From the NCBI GenBank assembly GCA_037045225.1, contig JBAOHZ010000009.1, positions 2,170,001 through 2,234,000 on the forward strand: a stretch of DNA of 64,000 nt. The letters are read 5' to 3'. Every line of letters begins with the position of its first letter. Position 1 is the first letter of the stretch. Both the position numbers and the translations under genes were made by a program. Below the pieces are notes generated by a model. The model ran no database searches. It had not been told where the DNA came from and saw nothing but the letters and a program-made list of their open reading frames with translations. Shown one piece after another: positions 7,951 to 15,611 of this stretch. Origin of the DNA: Nitrospira sp. GTDB taxonomy: Bacteria; Nitrospirota; Nitrospiria; Nitrospirales; Nitrospiraceae.

Positions 7951-8478
7951 CTATTTTCTGTCCTCTGACTTGAGAGCGCGATATAGACCCCATGCAAGGA
8001 ATGGCGGCAGTAGGATAGGAACTCCAAAAATAAACATGAGATGAAGACCGCCCGCTAGATCAGAACCAAACGTGCTCTGAAATGCGTGATACTGGTGAGT
8101 TTGCCTGCCCTCAATGGTAGGTCCGGTATCAAACCTGCGGTACTCCTTTTCGCGAGCAGATCCTGGCGCCAAGTCCAGAAAAGACTGTGATTCCACCTGA
8201 AACCCATAAAATATGAACCACCATAGAGTCCCTAGAATAATGGAATAAATAAGACTAGCCGCAACACGCCTGCCCTCCATCTCCTTCAAACCAACTATTC
8301 TGTACAAGCAAAAGATCTGAAAGATCATGATCAGAAACCAAGGGACAACGTAGAACGGGAAGCTCATGTCGTGCGCGTATGCCAATGTGGGGCATGCAAA
8401 CAGAAGACCGCTTAGAATTCCAATGACACAGATTCCTTTGGGGTCGTTACTCTTTAAGCGTATCTCTGCGAATTGCAT
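7951..8478 (-). CDS. Four-helix membrane protein, likely immunity to the RHS tip
   Basis: A 175-residue integral membrane protein with hydrophobic segments at about 17-35, 42-62, 72-92 and 145-165. A polar loop of ~50 residues (about 93-143, F-L-D-L-A-P-G-S-A-R-E...) would lie on one face of the membrane. It starts 87 bases after the stop of the giant RHS gene on the same strand, where the cognate immunity gene is normally found. The RHS tip has a phospholipase-like metal motif, and a membrane-embedded partner suits a toxin acting on membranes or in the periplasm. I recognise no named family. AT content is a little higher than in the neighbours, which fits horizontal acquisition. The immunity role is inferred from position. 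Confidence 0.55.
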   Translation of the reverse strand: MQFAEIRLKSNDPKGICVIGILSGLLFACPTLAYAHDMSFPFYVVPWFLIMIFQIFCLYRIVGLKEMEGRRVAASLIYSIILGTLWWFIFYGFQVESQSFLDLAPGSAREKEYRRFDTGPTIEGRQTHQYHAFQSTFGSDLAGGLHLMFIFGVPILLPPFLAWGLYRALKSEDRK

Positions 8479-8565
8479 TTCGGTTCCCTGAGCGAATGGT
8501 CCTGTGCTCAGTCCTCCTACTCTTTCGTCTTACAATTTGTGTTTTACACTCTTGGAGTCAGACAT

Positions 8566-11500
8566 CTATTTATTGCAACTCATTGAGCCAAATTTCAGCA
8601 CTGAATAATCTCCGCTAGCCACAGCGCTCATTAATCCAAGAGTTTCTTCTTCAAGTTCTGGCGTTATGTCCTTTACACCCTCACCTCTTTCCCCGTGTTG
8701 AGTGGCACCTGGTCCGGGCCAATATTGGAAGCCCCGATGAAGAGGAGAGGTTGAATCCATTACTGGGTGCAATGCTCGTCCCAGATGGAAATAAGCGAGA
8801 TCTGGCGAACCGTTGTTGAGATAGCGCCTGAACAAATCCATTTGGTCTTTAACAAAGCCGCACATTTCCCTAAAGGCCTTTTTCTTATCTCCGCTTAGAG
8901 GGGTCATCGCGTGCTGTGGAGCATTCCCTGGCAACTGGCCTGCTGGCAGATCTACGCTCTGACTCCCCTGTTTCATTTGAGCTAGAAGTTCATCGGAAAT
9001 TTCTCCGAATCTATGTTCCAAAAACAGGCGATGCGCCTCTGCGCTCCACAGGCCCAAAGGGTCTGAAAACCTCAGCGGACTATTCGATGCGTAAGAATAT
9101 AGGTTCAAGCTTTTCCCGCTAAAGCCAATTCTATCCTCGTTCATAAACCGCCCCAAATTGGGCGAGTAGTACCGTGCACGGTAGTAGTAGATACTTGCCA
9201 AATCATTTTCGCGACCGGTGTACTGAAATGGATTCGAAGACGCACCGCTTGACGTCGTTCGACCAAACGGCTCGTAAACATAGCTGGTCGTTCCCGTGGA
9301 ACTGCTGTTACTGAGCACCATGGTACTGCTGAGAGAATCTGTGTGGTAATGTTCGTTCCCTGTTGCGGTCTGCCTGATAAATGGCTCGTCCAGATTTAGG
9401 CCACGGAGGTACGCGGCTCCGACTGCTCCGCCACTGATTTCGGCAACGATGTCATCGATATCGTATTGAAATTGTGTGGCCTGGCTACCTATCGTCTTAC
9501 TAATTCGACGTCCTAAAGAATCGTAATTGAAAGTCGCCGGGGCGTTGCCACTGATGCCAACCAGCCGATTACGGGCATCCCAAGCGTATTGCCGCAACAG
9601 CGTCCCTCCGTTGTCTTTTTCTTTCTCTAAATTCCCATTGGTGTCGTACTCAAGAATCTGACCACCAAAGGATGTCTGCTCATTGGCTGCGTCATACGTG
9701 GCAGAAGCCACGGCAGACGGAAGCAATGATGCGGTTCCATTGTTACGTGTCAGGCTCGTGCGATTCCCCGCCGCGTCGTATACATAAGCCAGATTCTCAA
9801 TCACGCCACTGGGCCCTTGATGCAGAATATTCGTCAGTCGCGACGCATTGTCGTAGGTGTAGCTCGCGGTGGTGCCGTTGGGATATGTGAGACTTGTTCG
9901 GCGCCCTGCCGCATCGTACCCCAGACCCACGGCGAGCGACCCCTGCGCCACTTGTGTGAGGCGTGATGCCGTATCGTACTGATAGGTCAGCGGCGCCAAT
10001 CCATTCGCCATCATCTGCGTTCGACGACCGAGCACATCGTATTGATAGCTCACCGTCCCCTGGCCTGTTGTCTCCTGGATCAACCGGTCCAGCACATTAT
10101 AGGCAAAGTCGATCGCGCCGGCTCCCGGAGCCGTATCCGACACGCGCATAAGCCGTCCCACGGCATCATAGGTAAATCTCGTGGTCGCATCGGGATAGGT
10201 CGCTTGGATACGGCGGTTGAGCGGGTCGTAGGCAAAAGTAGTCTGTTGACCTTTGCGGTCGGTGAACTGACTGAGATTGCCCGCGGCGTCATACTGATAA
10301 CTTTCCTGCCGGTTCAGCGCATCCTTCCGGGTCTTGAGGCGATCCATTTCATCATAGGTATACGTCGTCGTCTGATTCTTGGCATCCGTGACCGTGAGCA
10401 GATTCCCGTTCGGATCGTACGTGAATCGCGTCAGCCCCTGCCGGGCGTCGGCAATATCCGTCACATGATTTAAGTCGTCGTAGCGGAACTGCGTGACGAG
10501 TCCGCGGGGGTCACTGAGGGAGAGGAGCCGCGAGACCACGTCATACGTCCGCTGCGTCGCATTCCCCAACGGATCAGTCGTGGTGATGAGATTACCCACT
10601 GCATCATAGGCGAAGGTGGTCGGCGGCTCGGTCGCGATCGGCCCTTGCACCGAGAACGGCTGCCCAAAGCCGTTGTACGTGATGCTGGTCACATGGTTCA
10701 GCGGATCTTGCACCGTGAGGAGATTGCCGTTCGCCGGGTCGTAGGTGAAGGCGGTGATGTGGTTAAGGGCATCGGTGATCTTCGTGGCACGATTCCACGT
10801 GGGATGGTACTCGAACCGGGTGGTCTGGTTGTTGGGATCGGTGATCATGATGACGTTCCCCGCAGCATCGTAGTCGAAGGCCGTGATCCGACCCAAGGGG
10901 TCGGTGGAGGTGACGACTTGATTGGCCGCGTTGCGCTGCACCATACTCGTCTGGCCTAGCGCATCGGTGACGCTGGTCCGATAGCCGCGGCCGTTGAAGC
11001 GTGTCGTCGTCACATGGCCGCGCGGGTCCACGACGGTTGTCTCCGTGATCGTCCCGCCGGTTACGGTATAGCCCGCTTGGAAGTTCTCCCAGGAATCGAT
11101 GGTCGGACAGGGCACAAATGGCAAGGTGACTGAGACGACGTTTCCCGTCAGATTGGTACAGCCACCGCCGCTCGAACTTGCTCCGGTCAGCTGATACCGA
11201 AATCGATAGTCACTGCCGTCGGCTTGAAGTTGCCGCAACACACGGCCGCTAGGACCATAGAAGTTCTGAAGGAATACCACCCCGGTGGGATCGGAGATCG
11301 TCGTCAGCCGATTTGCACTGTCGTAGGTATAGCGGGTGGTGCCTCCTTGCGGATCCGTGACTGTGGCCAGGTTCCCCGCTGCGTCGTAGGCATACACCAC
11401 GGCTCGCCCGAGAGGATCGGTGACATGTGTGATGCGATCCAAGGCGTCGTAGGCGAAGGTCAGTTGGCGGCCATCCGGTCCGGTGATCGCCGTGATGCGC

Positions 11501-14286
11501 TGGCCGCTCCACACGTTGGTGAGCGCGTTTTGGTTCCGATCGATCTGTTGGGTCAGCCCACGGGTGAGTTGATTCACCGAGGCGCCGAATACCCACCGTG
11601 CCCCATCTTTCCAGCGCAGCGTGGGAATTCCACCGGGCTCCGTCAACACCGCTCCCTGCATGAGTCCATCGGTCGTATTGCGAAACGCTCCGTCCGGTTG
11701 CTGCGTGAACGCAAATCGACGGCCGTCGCCCACGCGTACGATACGCTGGTTCCCTTGAATCAGGACGGCCATCTGTGCCGCATGCGTCGTGCCTCGTCCA
11801 AACGGGCCCGTCACAGTGCCGTTGGTCTGGTAGGAGCGGGTGAGTGCGATCGGCAGACGGCCTGGGAGCATCAGGTCGGTTTTCGTGACCATGAGGAGTC
11901 CGGTCGCCAAATCCACCGGATCGCCACCAATGTCGCCGCCTGGGCTCGGCGCGCCTCCGCCAAAATAAAATTGGCGGGCCGTTTCTAAGATCGCGGCCAT
12001 ATTGATCCCGCAGCAAAAGCGCGGCTGCCCATAGGGCTTCCCGGTGGCGGGATCGATATCCGGCACAATCTGGCTGCCGTCGGTCGACACCGTGCCCGTG
12101 CCGTACTGCGCCCACTGATTGGGCCGGGAGCCGTCCGGTGCTTCGTCGAAATACCACAGTTCCGCCTGCGCGCCTGGGGGCAGGTCAAGGTCGTTCGGCA
12201 GCGTCACAGGAATCGGTTCAGACGGTGTGCCGCCTCCAACTTTGTCGAAGTAGTCCATATAGGCGGCTCCGGCGACACGATCGGCGGGAGGCGGGGGAAC
12301 CGGCAGACGGTCCATCGGCACGCGGCGCACGGACATCTGGGTGTTCGGCTGGCCATCCCACCCGACAATCGTGACACCAGCTGGAATGCGCAATTGGAAG
12401 CCAGGCAGGTCCGGATCAGTGACAAGGCGTTCGACGGCACTATTGGCAATATTCACCAATCCCGTCGTCTTCTGGAAGTGCAAATAGGGAGTGTACCTGA
12501 GCGCATTGGCTTGTCCGGCGATGATGGTGACGGTGAGGGGAATCGCCGGCAAATTCTTACCCGGCGTGGATGCCGGCGTCCCATCGATCAGCAGGAGTTG
12601 ATTGGCACCGGCCAGTGGATTCTGCAGGAGGAAATTTCCGCCCTCATCGGTACTTACCTGCGCACCACCTACTGTAATGAGCGCTCCCTTGACCGGTTCG
12701 GCATCTTCATTCCGAATCTGACCGGACAAGGTGGTCAACCCGGTGGCCAACACTTGCACGTTTACCGTCACGGACCGTGGCGTCGCCACACCATCAATCG
12801 CACTCGTGGCGGTCATCGTGATGGGATAGGTCCCCGCCGGTGTCGTCCCACCGGTGGTCAATGTGAGCAGGGTTGCCTGGCCGGACGCCAGAGCATCTGA
12901 CGAGAACTGTGCGGTCATTCCCACCGGAAGATTCGCCACAGCCAGTGCGGTAAGCGTACTGAATCCATTGGTGCCGGTGAGGCCAACTGAGAAGGAACCT
13001 TGGCCGAAGGCTGGAATTGTGAGCGGATCAGGCAAGGCTGACACCGTGAAATCGGGGCTCACGATCGTGAAGCCCTGCGTACTCGTTGCCGTACCTCCTG
13101 GCGTGGTGACCGTGACTAGGCCGCTCGTCACGCCGGTCGGGATCGTGACGACCATGGTGGTTCCGGCGCTGTTGACCGACGACACAACCACCGGCCTCCC
13201 ACCGATCATCACCTGATTACTCGCTAAGAGCGGATTGAAACTGGTCCCGGTGAGGGTTACCACAGTTCCGACCGGACCAGTCGAGGGACTAACGCTGGTG
13301 AGGCTTGGTGACCCGGGTGCGACGGTGATCGTGCTCGTCGCGCTGGTACCGTTCAGTGAGGCCGTGATATCGGCCTGACCGAGTCCCACCCCGGTGACGG
13401 CAATCGGGGCACTGAGTTGGGTAGCTGGAACCGTGATGCTGCCCGGCACCGTGGCCACTGTTGGAGTGCTGGACGCCAGCGTCACCGCTGTGTCGGCCGT
13501 TTGCACGGCGTCAAGGCTGACCGTCAGGGTTCCGGTGCTACCCTGAAGCATGGACAGCGTAGCCGGTTGAAGACTCGTGATGGTCGGGGCCGGGATCACG
13601 GTGAAGCTGGTCGCACTGGTGGCCGTGCCGGCAAGAGTCTGTACCGTGAGGGAACCGGTCGTAGCCGTGGGTGGAATGACCGCTATAAGCGTCGTCGGGC
13701 TGGTCACCGTAAACGTGGATGAGACGCCGTTGAGGGTAACTGTCTGGACATTGATGAAATTCGTGCCGGTGACCGTCACGGATGTCCCCGGCTGGCCGCT
13801 GGTCGGGGCGAAGCCGGTAATGGTGGGCATGGCGGGGCTCACGGTGACTTGGCTAGCTGCACTCCCGCCATTGAGCGTAGCGGTCACGGTTGTCGAACCA
13901 GCAGCGATGGCCGTCACGGTGATGGATACAGTGGGTTGACCGGCCGTAAACAACACGGAGGCCGGCACGGTGGCCACCGCGGGATTCGCGCTGCTCACCA
14001 TCAACGATCCGGCGGCAGTGGGCGCTGGCGCTAAGGTGACGGTCAACGTGCCGGTCGTACCGGCTGCCAGGTTCAGCGGATTCGGCGTCATGGCCGCTGG
14101 CTGAGACCCGGCGCCGGTATCCAAGACACTGATCGTGAGAACGCTTCCGGGTGCGCTGGTGAGGCGGACTTCGAGTGTATTGTTCGTTTGCAATGTGACG
14201 GCCCGGTCGATCACCGCGACGTTTTGACCGAAATCGTTAGGCCCGGCAATCTGGCTGCCGTTCAGCTTGATGGTCCCAGAGGACAC
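8566..14286 (-). CDS. Giant RHS polymorphic toxin with zinc phospholipase C / P1-nuclease-like tip
   Basis: A 1906-residue open frame. From the N-terminus it has Ig-like beta repeats with several IPT/TIG domains (residues ~1-510), a carboxypeptidase-regulatory-like domain (about 515-600, S-G-Q-I-R-N-E-D-A-E-P-V-K-G-A), and a DUF6531-like entry to the cocoon (D-P-V-D-L-A-T-G-L-L). Dozens of YD repeats follow, then the RHS core ending L-R-F-S-D-P-L-G-L. The last 160 residues (8566-9048) are the variable tip and contain HLGRALHPVMDSTSPLH. The spacing H-x3-D-x5-H with P-x-H matches the zinc ligands of bacterial phospholipase C and P1/S1 nucleases. The predicted start is a GTG inside the true gene: the signal peptide lies upstream in another frame (14348-14518). 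A membrane protein that may confer immunity follows. Confidence 0.82.
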   Translation of the reverse strand: MSSGTIKLNGSQIAGPNDFGQNVAVIDRAVTLQTNNTLEVRLTSAPGSVLTISVLDTGAGSQPAAMTPNPLNLAAGTTGTLTVTLAPAPTAAGSLMVSSANPAVATVPASVLFTAGQPTVSITVTAIAAGSTTVTATLNGGSAASQVTVSPAMPTITGFAPTSGQPGTSVTVTGTNFINVQTVTLNGVSSTFTVTSPTTLIAVIPPTATTGSLTVQTLAGTATSATSFTVIPAPTITSLQPATLSMLQGSTGTLTVSLDAVQTADTAVTLASSTPTVATVPGSITVPATQLSAPIAVTGVGLGQADITASLNGTSATSTITVAPGSPSLTSVSPSTGPVGTVVTLTGTSFNPLLASNQVMIGGRPVVVSSVNSAGTTMVVTIPTGVTSGLVTVTTPGGTATSTQGFTIVSPDFTVSALPDPLTIPAFGQGSFSVGLTGTNGFSTLTALAVANLPVGMTAQFSSDALASGQATLLTLTTGGTTPAGTYPITMTATSAIDGVATPRSVTVNVQVLATGLTTLSGQIRNEDAEPVKGALITVGGAQVSTDEGGNFLLQNPLAGANQLLLIDGTPASTPGKNLPAIPLTVTIIAGQANALRYTPYLHFQKTTGLVNIANSAVERLVTDPDLPGFQLRIPAGVTIVGWDGQPNTQMSVRRVPMDRLPVPPPPADRVAGAAYMDYFDKVGGGTPSEPIPVTLPNDLDLPPGAQAELWYFDEAPDGSRPNQWAQYGTGTVSTDGSQIVPDIDPATGKPYGQPRFCCGINMAAILETARQFYFGGGAPSPGGDIGGDPVDLATGLLMVTKTDLMLPGRLPIALTRSYQTNGTVTGPFGRGTTHAAQMAVLIQGNQRIVRVGDGRRFAFTQQPDGAFRNTTDGLMQGAVLTEPGGIPTLRWKDGARWVFGASVNQLTRGLTQQIDRNQNALTNVWSGQRITAITGPDGRQLTFAYDALDRITHVTDPLGRAVVYAYDAAGNLATVTDPQGGTTRYTYDSANRLTTISDPTGVVFLQNFYGPSGRVLRQLQADGSDYRFRYQLTGASSSGGGCTNLTGNVVSVTLPFVPCPTIDSWENFQAGYTVTGGTITETTVVDPRGHVTTTRFNGRGYRTSVTDALGQTSMVQRNAANQVVTSTDPLGRITAFDYDAAGNVIMITDPNNQTTRFEYHPTWNRATKITDALNHITAFTYDPANGNLLTVQDPLNHVTSITYNGFGQPFSVQGPIATEPPTTFAYDAVGNLITTTDPLGNATQRTYDVVSRLLSLSDPRGLVTQFRYDDLNHVTDIADARQGLTRFTYDPNGNLLTVTDAKNQTTTYTYDEMDRLKTRKDALNRQESYQYDAAGNLSQFTDRKGQQTTFAYDPLNRRIQATYPDATTRFTYDAVGRLMRVSDTAPGAGAIDFAYNVLDRLIQETTGQGTVSYQYDVLGRRTQMMANGLAPLTYQYDTASRLTQVAQGSLAVGLGYDAAGRRTSLTYPNGTTASYTYDNASRLTNILHQGPSGVIENLAYVYDAAGNRTSLTRNNGTASLLPSAVASATYDAANEQTSFGGQILEYDTNGNLEKEKDNGGTLLRQYAWDARNRLVGISGNAPATFNYDSLGRRISKTIGSQATQFQYDIDDIVAEISGGAVGAAYLRGLNLDEPFIRQTATGNEHYHTDSLSSTMVLSNSSSTGTTSYVYEPFGRTTSSGASSNPFQYTGRENDLASIYYYRARYYSPNLGRFMNEDRIGFSGKSLNLYSYASNSPLRFSDPLGLWSAEAHRLFLEHRFGEISDELLAQMKQGSQSVDLPAGQLPGNAPQHAMTPLSGDKKKAFREMCGFVKDQMDLFRRYLNNGSPDLAYFHLGRALHPVMDSTSPLHRGFQYWPGPGATQHGERGEGVKDITPELEEETLGLMSAVASGDYSVLKFGSMSCNK

Positions 14287-14347
14287 CCGCTTGGTCCCGT
14301 CCGCATTGCCATTGACGATGTGGATGGTATACGGGGCGGTCGTGCCC

Positions 14348-14518
14348 GGCCGGCAATGTGAAGGTATCGGTGAACTGGTTAGGTGCCCCGGCGGTGCGGG
14401 TGTATGTGGTCGGCCCGAAGAGGACCATCTGAGCCTGCAGGACGCCGACTCCCAGGCTCGACAGGCTCATTGCGAGCAGGGCTGTGAAAAGCGTGGTCAC
14501 GATCGCGCGGCGTCTCAT
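14348..14518 (-). pseudogene. Signal-peptide fragment of the giant RHS gene, separated by a frameshift
   Basis: The ATG at 14518 begins an export signal (MRRRAIVTTLFTALLAMSLS..., cleavage near L-Q-A-Q) and about 25 more residues ending F-T-L-P-A-G. The frame then becomes nonsense. Shifting frame at the CCC run 14345-14347 gives G-T-T-A-P-Y-T-I-H-I-V-N-G and continues directly into the large RHS frame. Removing a single G on the coding strand therefore restores one continuous gene of about 1983 residues from 14518 to 8566. Either the gene is broken, or the base is a sequencing error or a slippage site. Confidence 0.75.
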
Positions 14519-15611
14519 CGACCCCTCTTCCGGTGGCGGCCGATTGGCGCGGCACGAACCGGTTCGCTCGAATGACTACGTATGAAGACTGTAAACGTAT
14601 ACAAGAATGTTACTGTCTTGCCAATACGGACATATGGCCCTAGTCACGCTTAATCCCAGTATTTCCTGGCGGATGATTGCCAACAGCGTCACGGGCGGAG
14701 GTGGCGAGGGTGACGGAGGAGCGGGATGATTTTTAAAGAATGGCTACATACTTCGCGAGGGCGTCACAATGAAGTAGAAGATGATCTCACGATGCCGCAC
14801 GCGGTTCCCGTTCGGCCGATGTGTACTGGGTACGGGATTCGCCTCGTGGGGATGACAGCTGAGCCACGCGATCGGTTTGGCAGCGAAGCGAATCCGTTCA
14901 TTGGTTGAATAAATGGTCGGGCATCTGTTGACAGATTGTGTTCCACGACAGATCAGCAGTCCTTCTTGAACTGCTCATGCATGCCACTCAATCTCTGGGA
15001 GCCAGTCCGCATCAGTAATGGCAGCGCAATTTACGACTGTCTCTGTTCCGTCCGAGCAAGGAACGGCCACGGTGTATCACTTACCAGAAGACCAACCTGC
15101 GGGATCAAGATGGAGTGTGGAACACCAATGTAGACATGCTTATTCCCAACTGTCTCAGCGAAGGGGTTCACCCCACAGCTGTGTGCTAGATTTGTGCTAG
15201 AACTCGTCAGAACGTATCAAACTTGCCAGAACCTATCGACTTAATAGACAGCGCCTAAACTGAGTCACTGCCAGGGAAAATAGGGGAAACCACGGCTCAA
15301 TCAAGCCCTTACAAAATTACTCATTTCAGAATTGCCAAGGCGAGGGTCGCGGGTTCAAATCCCGTTTCCCGCTCCAATTTACACTTCTTCTCAGCACCCT
15401 CTTTATCCCTAGGGCGTTCCGCAACGGTAGTCTAACTTCGGCTGCCCAAGTCAGAGCTGCCGTTAGGCCACCAGTTTCATCTGCCCGGTCAGGTTTCCTG
15501 TGTGTGGCCTGTGTGTGAGTGGGAGGCACGCCGCATGGCCCATGGTCTCGTCCCTCCTTTCACGCTTCTTTTCCTGCGCGAAGTCTCGGAACGTGTGGGC
15601 ATCGATGGCCA
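14519..15611. other. Island edge: long non-coding stretch
   Basis: About 1.1 kb without a convincing gene. It contains the promoter side of the RHS gene and an unconvincing 60-codon frame at 14726-14908, which does have GGAGG before its ATG but whose product resembles nothing I know. There is also a short AT-richer stretch (about 15180-15330) and the tRNA-Gly half at 15332-15376. To the right of the tRNA fragment the chromosome resumes with the transglutaminase gene. Confidence 0.5.
15332..15376 (+). repeat. 3' half of tRNA-Gly(GCC): probable attachment site of the island
   Basis: The 45 bases start with the anticodon loop TTGCCAA (anticodon GCC), continue through the 3' anticodon strand, the T arm GCGGGTTCAAATCCCGT and the acceptor TTCCCGC, and end T-CCA. 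This matches the 3' half of bacterial tRNA-Gly(GCC). The 5' half (acceptor GCGGGAA, D arm) is absent in the preceding 50 bases, so no functional tRNA can be made. Tyrosine-recombinase elements that insert into tRNA genes leave just such a 3' copy at one end, with identity often beginning at the anticodon loop. The RHS and rep regions to the left are then the end of an island. Confidence 0.82.

Noticed and set aside
6250..10790. Regularly spaced repeats that could look like a CRISPR array or tandem repeat
   Set aside because: They are the coding units of RHS/YD proteins with variable spacing and an intact reading frame; there are no identical direct repeats with unique spacers.
14726..14908. 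60-codon plus-strand frame with a GGAGG before the ATG
   Set aside because: Composition is unremarkable and it resembles nothing known; support is a single ribosome site.
15326..15529. A 67-codon minus-strand frame ending S-G-K-R-D-L-N-P-R-P
   Set aside because: That peptide is the well-known false translation of the antisense of a tRNA 3' half; it reflects the tRNA-Gly fragment, not a protein.
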